Of a stretch of DNA of 64,000 bases, positions 33,820 through 42,306 are shown piece after piece. The notes beneath the pieces are model-generated. The model was given only the letters and a program-made list of their open reading frames with translations, made no database searches and was not told the origin of the DNA. This stretch comes from Candidatus Melainabacteria bacterium. Lineage in GTDB: Bacteria; Cyanobacteriota; Vampirovibrionia; Obscuribacterales; Obscuribacteraceae. The stretch spans positions 1 to 64,000 of the forward strand of contig JADYYD010000122.1 in the NCBI GenBank assembly GCA_020853845.1, given 5' to 3'. Position 1 is the stretch's first letter. The number at the start of each line of letters is the position of its first letter. A program made the position numbers and the translations under genes.

Positions 33820-34959
33820 CTAGAAATCAGTACCCGGCGCTTTTTGCCCATCTTGTCCAGCGCCGGATGGCATTGTAGCAGGCGCTTGTCCGTTTCCACC
33901 CTGGAAGCCGCCCCCCCCTGCCGGCTGCCCGCCGCCCTGGAAGCCGCCTTGCTGCTGCTGTCCGCCACTCTGAAACATCTGGTTACCGGGAATGAAATTT
34001 CCCTGTCCCGGCGTGTCCGGAATCAAGGGCTGGTTGTTTTGCGCGTTATCTTCTTCCTCTTCCTCGGCTTGTTTGGAGCCTCGCTTGGCGAAACGTCTGC
34101 CGCCATTGCGATCGATGCGCTCTTGATCGTCCATCGGCGAGTCCAATACGCTGGTGCTGCCCGGCGCCGCCGCAATGCCCATTTTGAAAGGCGCATCCAC
34201 CCTGATCGAAAGGGGCGACCCGGCAAGAATATAGAGATTGAAATTGCGTTTGATCAAAGAGCGCACATGCGAAATTCCCGACATATTGCCGCCCGCCTGT
34301 CCGCTGCCGTATATAGGATCGCGCATGATGTCTTGCGGAGTCACCACTTTGGGCGCCTGGCCCGGCTTGGCGCGATAGCGCTGCTGGGCGCCCGGAGCAA
34401 CTGCTTCGAAAGCATCGGAGGTGCCGACATAAGCGACACCGTGACCGAGTCTGGTGTTGGCGCGCTCATTGCCGCGGCGCCCGCGGCCGCCCCCTCCTCC
34501 TTGCGCTTGAGTTTCGCCGGCAAGCGATGCTACAAGCGGATACGTGACGCCGTCAGGCGTTCGCAGACCGGAGAGCTGGACGCGCAATTGTCCGGTTGGT
34601 TTGGGAAAACCTTTAGTGTGCGGCAGGCGGCTGGAGGGCGTGCATTCGACCACTTCTCCTATGATTGCCGAACCGGCAGGAATGAGGACATCCGTGCCGT
34701 TTGCCAGAACCGGCGATGACACCTCGACTTCGAAACGCTCACCCTGCTTGCTTACCGAAGATCCTATCGTGTGATCGATGCGCCCTTCGAAGTGGACGCC
34801 TATAGGTATGATCACTGTTTTGCCGTGCATGGTTTGCGCCGGTCTGAAGAGATCGCCGGCATTCTGCTTGCGCTGCGCTTCGGCGGGCTGCGCCAGCAGT
34901 CCCAGGGCTGAAAGCGTTGCTGCCGTTAGTAAGAGTGTCAGTGCCGGTTTCGTGTTCAT
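33820..34959 (-). CDS. secreted VirB10/TrbI-like domain protein with Gly/Gln-rich tail
   Basis: A 379-residue protein with a signal peptide (LTLLLTAATLSALGLLAQPA). Residues about 45-145 form a VirB10/TrbI-like beta domain: IPIGVHFEGRIDHTIGSSVS, TDVLIPAGSAIIGEVVECTP, GQLRVQLSGLRTPDG. A Gly/Arg-rich interruption and an acidic stretch follow, then a Gly/Gln-rich tail with GGFQGG repeats. Classical VirB10 spans both membranes and has an N-terminal anchor, not a cleavable signal, so this is a VirB10-like secreted protein rather than a clear orthologue. The location near the T4SS-like locus supports a link. Confidence 0.65.
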   Translation of the reverse strand: MNTKPALTLLLTAATLSALGLLAQPAEAQRKQNAGDLFRPAQTMHGKTVIIPIGVHFEGRIDHTIGSSVSKQGERFEVEVSSPVLANGTDVLIPAGSAIIGEVVECTPSSRLPHTKGFPKPTGQLRVQLSGLRTPDGVTYPLVASLAGETQAQGGGGGRGRRGNERANTRLGHGVAYVGTSDAFEAVAPGAQQRYRAKPGQAPKVVTPQDIMRDPIYGSGQAGGNMSGISHVRSLIKRNFNLYILAGSPLSIRVDAPFKMGIAAAPGSTSVLDSPMDDQERIDRNGGRRFAKRGSKQAEEEEEDNAQNNQPLIPDTPGQGNFIPGNQMFQSGGQQQQGGFQGGGQPAGGGGFQGGNGQAPATMPSGAGQDGQKAPGTDF

Positions 34960-34998
34960 TTGTCTAGCCCTCGATAAGGCATTGTAGATCAGGCGGGC

Positions 34999-35310
34999 TT
35001 ATTGCGCGCCGCCGTCGGAGCCGTTTGATTCGTCATTGCTGCCACTTTTGGCGTGGGAATTGTTTTCGCCATTGGAATCGCCGCCGTCATTTGCGCCGGC
35101 GCGAGCTTTGCGCATGCGGTTGACGGCTTGCCGCGCCATGAGCAAGTTCAAAAAATACGCTGCCGCCAGTGCCACCACAATCAGTATCACCATGCGGCCG
35201 ATGCCGGCCACATAGGCGAAAATTGCGGGCAGCATGATACCGGCTGCGGCCAGGATAATCAGGGCAGCCCCGATTTTGACCGGCAGATTATTGTTTTTGT
35301 TGTCGCTCAA
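34999..35310 (-). CDS. small two-helix membrane protein
   Basis: A 103-residue protein with two close hydrophobic helices (KIGAALIILAAAGIMLPAIF and MVILIVVALAAAYFLNLLMA) and an Asn/Gly/Ser-rich hydrophilic tail. TTG 35310 overlaps the upstream stop by 4 nt, so the longer frame is not used. Size and two-helix layout recall VirB2/TrbC pilins, but no signal peptide or pilin motif is visible. Confidence 0.6.
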   Translation of the reverse strand: MSDNKNNNLPVKIGAALIILAAAGIMLPAIFAYVAGIGRMVILIVVALAAAYFLNLLMARQAVNRMRKARAGANDGGDSNGENNSHAKSGSNDESNGSDGGAQ

Positions 35311-35747
35311 TACTGCTCTTCCGCTTTCAAATACTGGGAGAAGCGGTCGATAACCTGAGGAGCTATCAGCTTGGAACCCGCCCACCAGGCGGCGCCGATG
35401 AAAACAGGAACGACCAGGACGCGCACCAGTGGCGGCAGGAACCAGTAGAAGAAACTGGACATGACGCAGGCGGCGCCAACGGCGATAGTTATGGAGAAAC
35501 GCTCGATGTAGCGCTCTTGTTCGGCGCGGGACAGTTGCTGGAATGTCCGTCCCAAAAGATTGAGGTAGTTTTTCCAGATCTTCTGCAAACCGCCTGTGGA
35601 GTCTTTCCAAGCTTGAGTTTCCTGGATGTTGCGCGGTTTTGAGCCGTCCATCGGGCGGCGCTGCGAAGGTCTCTCCGCCGGCGGCCAGTTATCGTCGCCA
35701 CCGCCTTCAAAGTTTCCTCTGCCGCCTTTGAACTGTTTCACGCTCAT
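35307..35747 (-). CDS. small membrane protein, paralogue A
   Basis: A 146-residue protein with a disordered N-terminus and a two-helix core (RFSITIAVGAACVMSSFFYW, LVRVLVVPVFIGAAWWAGSK). The core is nearly identical to that of the gene at 35944-36369. It overlaps the following small gene by 4 nt. No family is recognised; it may be a T4SS or envelope accessory. Confidence 0.65.
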   Translation of the reverse strand: MSVKQFKGGRGNFEGGGDDNWPPAERPSQRRPMDGSKPRNIQETQAWKDSTGGLQKIWKNYLNLLGRTFQQLSRAEQERYIERFSITIAVGAACVMSSFFYWFLPPLVRVLVVPVFIGAAWWAGSKLIAPQVIDRFSQYLKAEEQY

Positions 35748-35943
35748 CTCCTACTCCTTGCTACTCCTTAAATATACCTATATATCTAACGCAAGTTTTT
35801 AGTGTCTATCACTCTCTTTCCCAAAAGTCAGATATTTTGTCGCTTTTGCATTCCGCCTTTGTGATTCTTGCGTTTTCGAGCGTCGTTTTGGGGTCTGGTT
35901 AATTCAACCTTTCAATTAACTGTTGAACGATCAGTCGCTCGCT

Positions 35944-36369
35944 TCAACGCAACCGGCTCAAAAGCCCGCCTGCGCAGACGATCAAAGGAACGAGGAGCAA
36001 CCTCTCGGGGACCGGGAATGTCCAATAAAAGAAAGCGTATGCCGCACAGGCGATGCTGAGGGCAAATCCAAGCTGAAGTGGTGTCAGTCTTGCACGTGCA
36101 GAAACCGGGGGCTGAAAGACTGGTTGCCGATTGACGACAGCAGGCGCAATCAACTTTGCACCAGCCCACCAGGCACTGCCGATAAAAAGCGGCACGACAA
36201 GAACGCGCACGATTGGCGGTAAAATCCAGTAGAAGAAACTGGAAGCCACACAGGCGGCGCCGACCGCCATCGTGATAGAGAAACGTTCGGTGTATCGTTC
36301 TTTATCAGCAAAAGACAGTCGATCAAAAGTATCGAGCAAGAACGCGAGCAAGTTGCGAAATTTATTCAT
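35944..36369 (-). CDS. small membrane protein, paralogue B
   Basis: A 141-residue protein sharing the core RFSITMAVGAACVASSFFYW and LPPIVRVLVVPLFIGSAWWA with paralogue A, so the two arose by duplication. It adds two more hydrophobic helices at its C-terminus (LQLGFALSIACAAYAFFYW, LLLVPLIVCAGGLLSRL). It lies 21 nt after the TPR gene at 36391 in the transcription direction. Confidence 0.65.
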   Translation of the reverse strand: MNKFRNLLAFLLDTFDRLSFADKERYTERFSITMAVGAACVASSFFYWILPPIVRVLVVPLFIGSAWWAGAKLIAPAVVNRQPVFQPPVSARARLTPLQLGFALSIACAAYAFFYWTFPVPERLLLVPLIVCAGGLLSRLR

Positions 36370-36390
36370 TTCCCTGCTCCAAAACTGTGA

Positions 36391-38160
36391 TTATTTGCTT
36401 TTCGACTTTTTGCCGCCCTTGTTCTTCAGCTTCGCCAGATTGGCTTCCACTTCCTTGCGCAGCGGATTGGCGTCATCGGCAGCTTCGAGAAACGCGGTGG
36501 CATAGTCGATTGCTTTATCGGAATCTTCTCTTTCTGTTTTGGTAAACAGCGAAAAAAGCCCATAGTAAGCGGCTGGATATTGAGGGTCGTGTATAAGCGC
36601 TTGATTGTAGTGATCGAGCGCTACTTCAGGAATTTTCCAGGTGGCATCGCCCAATTTAGTCTGGCGTGCTGCCTCGTTGCGCTGGCTTAGAATCTTGCTG
36701 ATGCCTTGCTCGGCGCGGTTTGACACTTCCGGAATTTCTTTTGCGTAAGTGTAGGCTGTTTCCGCCGAACGCAGGTCTCCGTCATTCAAAGCCAGCTCGC
36801 CGATGGTGAGAAGATCGTAGGCATCATCTCTGTGAGTATTGATTACTTGCGCGAATATCTCACGCCCGTCTCTGAATCTCTTTTGTGTAAGCGCCTTTTC
36901 AGCTTCATTAAGCTGAATGTCTTCTTGCAGTTTCTTGGCGCCCGGTTTGATAACTTGAGCCTTCACCGACACTGATTGCTCGGTGACGATGTTCTGCAAT
37001 TTGTCCATCAATTCTTGAGTGCCCGGCGGATAAGTGCCTTCGCGCCTGGCTTTGCGGTGGTAGACGCGAGCCAGACCAAGCAGCGCTCTTGGATCGTCGG
37101 GATTAGAAGCAAGAATTGTTCTGTATTCGGTTTCGGCAACATCCAGTTTGTCCTGCCGCAAAGCCAGCTCGGCAAGCGCGTTGCGCAATTGCATGTCGTT
37201 AGGCAAAATTTCCAGCGCGTTGTGCATTTCGGCTATAGCAAATTCGCCGTCGCCTCTCAATGCATAATACTCACCCATATGCTGATAAGGATCGGGAATG
37301 TGAGGATCCTGCCGAATAGCTTCTTTCCATGATGCCAAAGCGGCCGGGCCGTCGCCCTGTCTTCTATAAATGTCTCCCTCGACAAGACTCCATTCTGCAT
37401 TTCTTTCCCCTCTGGGCACATTGCGCAATTGCATGAAAGCCTCTTCGTTCTTGCCTTGAGCAAGAAGTATGCGCGCCCTTTCCAGAAATGCCGGGTAATG
37501 TTTTTTGTCGAGCGCCAATGCATCGCTGACAATTTTTTCTGCATCCTTGTCTCTGGGATCTAACCGTAAAAGCGCATGGGCCCACAATGTCAGGCTTTGA
37601 GCCGTTTCATTCATCTCGGCGCTTTTTTTCAGCGGCTCGACTGCGCCTTCAGCATCATCTTGAGCGAGCTTGACCAGACCGAGAGTCGAGTGCGCGATGA
37701 CAGTGTCGGGATTGGCTTTAATAGCGCGTTTGCAAAGCGCTTCCGATGCCTCGAGATACATGTCTCTCTTGGCCGGCGACGCCACCTGGCGTGAGTGTAC
37801 ATAGGAAACGAAACCAGCAGCAGCCATCAAATTGACGTTGTCTGAATACTTTTCTTTGGCTGCCTTGAGCAGTTTTTCCGCTTCGATAATCTTGGTAGGA
37901 AAGTTTTGTTTGGCGAGAGCAACGGCAAGTCCGGCGTGTGCATCCCCGCTCTCATCTGACTTTGTAAGCGCCTTATAAGCCTCCTCGGCCGCTTCCAATT
38001 TCCCTTCCAATAACAATTGGTCGGCATCGGCGATTGTTTTCTCTTCAGCGAAAACAGCCTGGAGAGAAGCGACAGAAAGGCAGAGCGCAACCGACACCAC
38101 GGTGGTGGCGGCAAATTTAGGTTTGAATATCGTGGGGCGCCTTACTTTGAACATTGCCAA
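36391..38160 (-). CDS. large exported TPR protein
   Basis: A 589-residue protein with a signal peptide (TTVVSVALCLSVASLQAVFA) and TPRs along most of its length (LLLEGKLEAAEEAYKALTKS, DPYQHMGEYYALRGDGEFAI, EIFAQVINTHRDDAYDLLTI), with a short basic C-terminus ending in Lys/Ser. It is a scaffold; no catalytic domain is visible. It lies 33 nt after the second TPR gene. Confidence 0.8.
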   Translation of the reverse strand: MAMFKVRRPTIFKPKFAATTVVSVALCLSVASLQAVFAEEKTIADADQLLLEGKLEAAEEAYKALTKSDESGDAHAGLAVALAKQNFPTKIIEAEKLLKAAKEKYSDNVNLMAAAGFVSYVHSRQVASPAKRDMYLEASEALCKRAIKANPDTVIAHSTLGLVKLAQDDAEGAVEPLKKSAEMNETAQSLTLWAHALLRLDPRDKDAEKIVSDALALDKKHYPAFLERARILLAQGKNEEAFMQLRNVPRGERNAEWSLVEGDIYRRQGDGPAALASWKEAIRQDPHIPDPYQHMGEYYALRGDGEFAIAEMHNALEILPNDMQLRNALAELALRQDKLDVAETEYRTILASNPDDPRALLGLARVYHRKARREGTYPPGTQELMDKLQNIVTEQSVSVKAQVIKPGAKKLQEDIQLNEAEKALTQKRFRDGREIFAQVINTHRDDAYDLLTIGELALNDGDLRSAETAYTYAKEIPEVSNRAEQGISKILSQRNEAARQTKLGDATWKIPEVALDHYNQALIHDPQYPAAYYGLFSLFTKTEREDSDKAIDYATAFLEAADDANPLRKEVEANLAKLKNKGGKKSKSK

Positions 38161-38193
38161 CGAGCTACCTTCGTTTTTTCTCTTCTTTCTACT

Positions 38194-40074
38194 TTATTCT
38201 TTTTCTATGTCTTTTAGCTTTTTCAACACTTTTTCCGCTTCCTTGCTATCACCCATCTTTTGCAGGCAGACAGCAAGACTCTTGAATGGAAGCGGCAGGT
38301 GCGGTGCCAGAGTGCAGGCTTCCTTCCAGCTTGAGGCGGCGACAATCCAATTGCCCGCCGCCTCTGCTTTTTCGGCCTCTTGCTTGATGTTTTGAATGCG
38401 TGACAAATCAACCTGGTTCATCGCATCTTTTGCTTCTTTTGTTCCGAGGTTGAAAGACATTCTATAAGATGCGGAAGCTTCATCGAGATTGCCTTTCTTT
38501 TCATTGACGCGACCCATCCGCAGCCAGGCTTCTCCGTCTTTGGGATCTTTATCAATGAGAGCGTTAAGTTCTTTTTGCGCACCATCGCTGTCACCGCTGG
38601 CCATTTTTCCTTCCGCTGCGGCGAAACGTCTTGGATCGAGAATTGGTGCTGCCGGCGCTGCGGCAGGAACGACAGGTGCCGCACCGGGCTTGCCACCAGG
38701 GGCGGCGGCAGATGCACCAGCCGGTCCGCCTCCAGCTACAACCGGGCCTCCCGGCGCCGGTCCGCCGCCCAGGCGGCTTATGCCCTGCAATAAGTCAGGA
38801 TGGATGTGAGGATTGATTGAGGCGGCGGCGCGGTATGCTCTCATTGCCGTTTCTCTGTCGCCTTGAGATTCTTTGCCTCGCCCGTAGCAGAACAGGATTT
38901 CGGCATCCTGGTTGTTTTGTTTAAGCAAATCCTCAAGCTTCGTCATCACATTGGCGAGCACTGCCGGTGGTGTAGTCGGATTGATGACGACAGCCACGTA
39001 ATAGGACCGTCTTGCCTTTGCCAGTGCGGGAGAATTGGGGCTCTTCTTCCAGGCTTCTTCGAACTCCATTTTTGCGTGTTCGAAGTCACCGGACAATTGA
39101 TATGCGCCTGCCAGCATCAAGTGGTTGTCGAAACTGCCGCTGATGGAAACCGCTTCCCGAGCCACTTCTTTTAGTCCTTGTATGGCATCCGAATAGGAAG
39201 GGTTGAGAGTGACGGCACGGCGATAGGATATGGCGGCGTTCTGCAGCCGCTTCAATCCAGCCTGCCGGTCGCCTCTGTCACGGGCTACTTTGGCGTATTT
39301 CCAGAGAAGATCGCCGAGCATCGTATGGCATTTCGCTTGCTCGATTTTGTCCTTCCAGGGCTTGTTGACCGCTATTTTGAGTTCTTCAAAAGCAGCAACG
39401 TCCTGGCCGTCTTTATAAAGAGAGCGGGCCAGATCCGCGTGCGCACTGCCGTCATCTGTCATCCGGCATACTTTTCTATATTCGACTTGCGCGGTTCGAA
39501 AGCGGCCTTCCACTTCGGCAGCTTCCGCGATTTTGCGCCGTCCCTCGGCATCATCCGGGTTTTTGCCGGATGCCTTCAGGCACTCATCCAAATTTTTATC
39601 GGCAACGGCATTGGCCGGATCGGCAAATAGCGCCTTTCTGTACTGGACCATAGCTTCATAGTATTTCTTCCTGGAGGCGAGCATGTCGCCGTAACGAAGG
39701 CAGGCTCCCGATAAATTGATTTTGAATTGTTCGTTATAAGGATCTCCTTCCAGAGCAATTTCATGTTCGCGTATGGCGTCGGCCCAAAGACCCTTGCTGC
39801 CCAGCTCAACAGCGCGATTGTTGTGCTCAAGTGGATTGGTCGGATTGGGAGTGGAAAGCATGACGCCTCCACCGCCGCCGCCGCCGCCACCGGAAGAACT
39901 GGCTCTCCGCGCGGCTCTAGCTTCGGAGTCCGGCTGAGCGCATATATAGGAAAGCGGCAGTGAAAAACATAACAACGCCGCGAGCGCTTTGCTGAAGCAG
40001 CTTGAGCTGCGGGTTTCGTTGGAAGAAGGAATTGCCGATGAATTGAATTTCAATGAACGAATATGAAAGGACAT
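38194..40074 (-). CDS. large exported TPR protein with Gly/Pro/Ala interruption
   Basis: A 626-residue protein, start ATG 40074 chosen over the upstream 40161 because the signal peptide (ALAALLCFSLPLSYICAQPD) then lies near the N-terminus. A Ser/Gly run follows the signal, then TPRs (WADAIREHEIALEGDPYNEQ, ALFADPANAVADKNLDECLK), a low-complexity Gly/Pro/Ala insert near residues 430-480, and further TPRs. It is the first gene of the minus-strand run on this side of the divergent region at 40.1-40.6 kb. Confidence 0.8.
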   Translation of the reverse strand: MSFHIRSLKFNSSAIPSSNETRSSSCFSKALAALLCFSLPLSYICAQPDSEARAARRASSSGGGGGGGGGVMLSTPNPTNPLEHNNRAVELGSKGLWADAIREHEIALEGDPYNEQFKINLSGACLRYGDMLASRKKYYEAMVQYRKALFADPANAVADKNLDECLKASGKNPDDAEGRRKIAEAAEVEGRFRTAQVEYRKVCRMTDDGSAHADLARSLYKDGQDVAAFEELKIAVNKPWKDKIEQAKCHTMLGDLLWKYAKVARDRGDRQAGLKRLQNAAISYRRAVTLNPSYSDAIQGLKEVAREAVSISGSFDNHLMLAGAYQLSGDFEHAKMEFEEAWKKSPNSPALAKARRSYYVAVVINPTTPPAVLANVMTKLEDLLKQNNQDAEILFCYGRGKESQGDRETAMRAYRAAASINPHIHPDLLQGISRLGGGPAPGGPVVAGGGPAGASAAAPGGKPGAAPVVPAAAPAAPILDPRRFAAAEGKMASGDSDGAQKELNALIDKDPKDGEAWLRMGRVNEKKGNLDEASASYRMSFNLGTKEAKDAMNQVDLSRIQNIKQEAEKAEAAGNWIVAASSWKEACTLAPHLPLPFKSLAVCLQKMGDSKEAEKVLKKLKDIEKE

Positions 40075-40624
40075 AATGGTAATCGTGCGAAAAGCAAATG
40101 TAGGTGATATTTTTGTGCCCAGCGTCCCTTCAGGATGTTTTTCCTTACTAGACCAAGACACCTGGTAAGTAGTTACTAAAGCCGGCAGTTAACTGGATAT
40201 TTCACTTGCGCCCTCAAGAGCGCATTTTTACCTGGAAATTGTTCTGGTTTTGATTCTAGCGGTCGTTGTATATTTGGCACCAATTTTTAGGGTTGACAAG
40301 AGGTTTTGCCCTGAGTCGGCAAAAAGTGTAGTCCAGACAACACTTTCCCTGTACCCAGCGAAGTTTCTTATTGACAATGGTGCCCCAAACAATTAAAAAT
40401 TAGTCATTTCGCAGGCATTTTTTGCCGTTTTCGCCCATTTTTCGCAGGGGAGATTAATTCGCGTTTATTCTGTTAGACTGAAGCCAAGAACACATATATA
40501 GCCTCTAGTTAGTTATTTAGGTTTCTCTTTTTAGTTACGTGGCGTTTTTTACTAGGCAAAAGAGGCATGTGCTCACGGTCCCCACAGAAATATGTGGGAT
40601 GTCCCTTGGGAGGGATGTTTTGTA
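40075..40624. other. divergent intergenic region at the centre of the secretion-like locus
   Basis: About 550 bases between the TPR gene (minus) and the first Gly-rich secreted gene (plus). It holds TTGACA boxes at 40293 and 40371 and AT-rich stretches, so promoters for both arms are likely here. No RNA structure is evident. Confidence 0.5.
40371..40399 (+). promoter_or_regulatory. possible promoter of the plus-strand secretion-like locus
   Basis: A perfect TTGACA (40371-40376), a 17-nt spacer and TAAAAA (40394-40399; 4/6). It would give a leader of about 220 nt to the ATG at 40625. Confidence 0.35.
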
Positions 40625-41500
40625 ATGACGAAGTGTGCGCCGCTATTGGCAGCAATCATAGTTATGGGAATGACGATTCCCATCGCTTCCGCTCAGCTTC
40701 CGCAAACGAATATGGGCAAGTACGTTCACAAACCCGGCGACAACCAGTATGACCGGGCCGCACAGCAGGAGCGGCACCCGCCGCCGCCTCCTCCAGTGAC
40801 CAGGTTCTCCACGAGCGGAGGATCGGGTGGTGGATACATGTATCGCCCGAAACCGAAGCCGAGAAAGCCGGACCCTTCAATCGAACCGATTGCCGCAGAC
40901 GAGCCGGTCCCGCCTGCGGGTTTCCCTGTTTTGCCCGAAAGGCTTGATTTGCCGATCGCCATGGGCAGTTGGGGCGGCACCGGTGGTGGCGGCGGCGGCG
41001 GCTCCTGGTCCGGCGGCGGATCTTCAGGCGGCGGTGGCGGCAATGACGGGCCGCCCAGAATGCTCAAGAAGAGCCAGGGTTATCAGCAATATGAAGCTGG
41101 TGCTTTCATTCCGAAAAACCACAAATCCGGTTACTACAAGTGCAATGAAGTAGCACCTCCTCACAAGAAAGTCTCCGATCAGATCATGACGGGTGGTGGA
41201 GAAGGCGGTGGAGTTCCTGGTTTGGGCGGACCGCCCAACCCGGCCGGAGCGCTCAAGTCATTAGGCAAAGAGCCGAAACTCAACGACAGAGACGACGGCA
41301 CGATGGCTCCGGATGCACCGCAGCCTGTAGTTATCAATCAATCGACAACACAAGATCTTTCATTGCCTGAGGATGATTTCTCAGGAAGCTCGGCGAAGCG
41401 TCCGAGCAGAGCAGGACGAAAAATGAAACAGATTGGCCGCCGCGTCGTAGCGCCGATCAACTCGGCATCACGGCGCTTTACAGGAGTCAGTTTGTTCTAG
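40625..41500 (+). CDS. secreted Gly/Pro-rich protein
   Basis: A 291-residue exported protein; ATG 40625 has GGGAGG upstream and puts the signal peptide (LLAAIIVMGMTIPIASAQLP) at the N-terminus. The mature chain is Pro- and Gly-rich (GGGGGGSWSGGGSSGGGGG) with basic ends and a C-terminal RAGRKMKQIGRRVVAP segment. No family is recognised. It is the first of four exported low-complexity proteins in the T4SS-like operon. Confidence 0.7.
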   Translation: MTKCAPLLAAIIVMGMTIPIASAQLPQTNMGKYVHKPGDNQYDRAAQQERHPPPPPPVTRFSTSGGSGGGYMYRPKPKPRKPDPSIEPIAADEPVPPAGFPVLPERLDLPIAMGSWGGTGGGGGGGSWSGGGSSGGGGGNDGPPRMLKKSQGYQQYEAGAFIPKNHKSGYYKCNEVAPPHKKVSDQIMTGGGEGGGVPGLGGPPNPAGALKSLGKEPKLNDRDDGTMAPDAPQPVVINQSTTQDLSLPEDDFSGSSAKRPSRAGRKMKQIGRRVVAPINSASRRFTGVSLF

Positions 41501-41584
41501 TTTTTTCAGATACTAAGTCGGCGAAAAGAGAATCAAGAAGATTTCTAATCAATCGCCAAATGGCTCGGGGAAGGAGTTCGCAAT

Positions 41585-42271
41585 ATGGCTAAGTTAGTAA
41601 AGACAATGAGTTTGATAGTGGCGGCTACAGCCTCCGTGGCTGTATGTGCGGCACCTTCAATGGCTCAAGGTTTCAAAATCGACCAGAGAAAGTTGGATAA
41701 AACCACCTTCTACAGCGCTCCCAGACAAATGCAGATTCTGGACGAGCGTCCGATTATCAAAGATTTTCGCGAAGCACCGGCAGCGCAACAACAAATTGAA
41801 TTGCCCCCCGGACCGCAAGGATTCGGTGGCGGCGGCGGTGGTGGCGCCGGCGCATTGCAAGGCGGCGGACCCGGCGGTGGAGCCGGCGGCGCGCCAATGC
41901 AAATGGGCGGACCGGTCGTGCAACCGCGGACTTCCAACGGCATGGTGCCCAGTGCAGGTGCTCTGCCCAGATCCGGCTTCGGTCCATCCAATATTCCAGC
42001 CCGCGGCATTTTGCCGAAAGGGCCTTTGGCCGATGGCACCAACACCAATCGCTTGATGGGCAAAATGATGACTCCGCCTAAATCTCAAGGAGCATCGGCC
42101 GGACCGGCTCGCGGCATGGCGCCGTCAAAAGGACCGACCAACGGTAACTACAGCGGACCGGCAGTTTCGTCGTACAGCGGCGGATACGGCAATGGTTCAG
42201 GCGCCGGTTTCGGCGGCAGTTCTTCCCGGACGGACACGTCTGTACGAGGCAGCCTACTCAAGAAAAATTAG
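41585..42271 (+). CDS. secreted Gly/Pro/Met-rich protein
   Basis: A 228-residue exported protein with an AAGGAG site before ATG 41585 and a signal peptide (MSLIVAATASVAVCAAPSMA). The short N-terminal mature segment (QRKLDKTTFYSAPRQMQILD) is followed by Gly/Pro-rich sequence with many Met and Ser. No known domain. Confidence 0.7.
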   Translation: MAKLVKTMSLIVAATASVAVCAAPSMAQGFKIDQRKLDKTTFYSAPRQMQILDERPIIKDFREAPAAQQQIELPPGPQGFGGGGGGGAGALQGGGPGGGAGGAPMQMGGPVVQPRTSNGMVPSAGALPRSGFGPSNIPARGILPKGPLADGTNTNRLMGKMMTPPKSQGASAGPARGMAPSKGPTNGNYSGPAVSSYSGGYGNGSGAGFGGSSSRTDTSVRGSLLKKN

Positions 42272-42306
42272 AAATCAGCTACCGGCACGGAAGTGCGACC
42301 ACCCCT

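Noticed and set aside
35311-35610. N-terminal extension of the small two-helix protein
   Set aside because: It overlaps paralogue A in another frame; a TTG at 35310 overlapping the stop by 4 nt is the better start.
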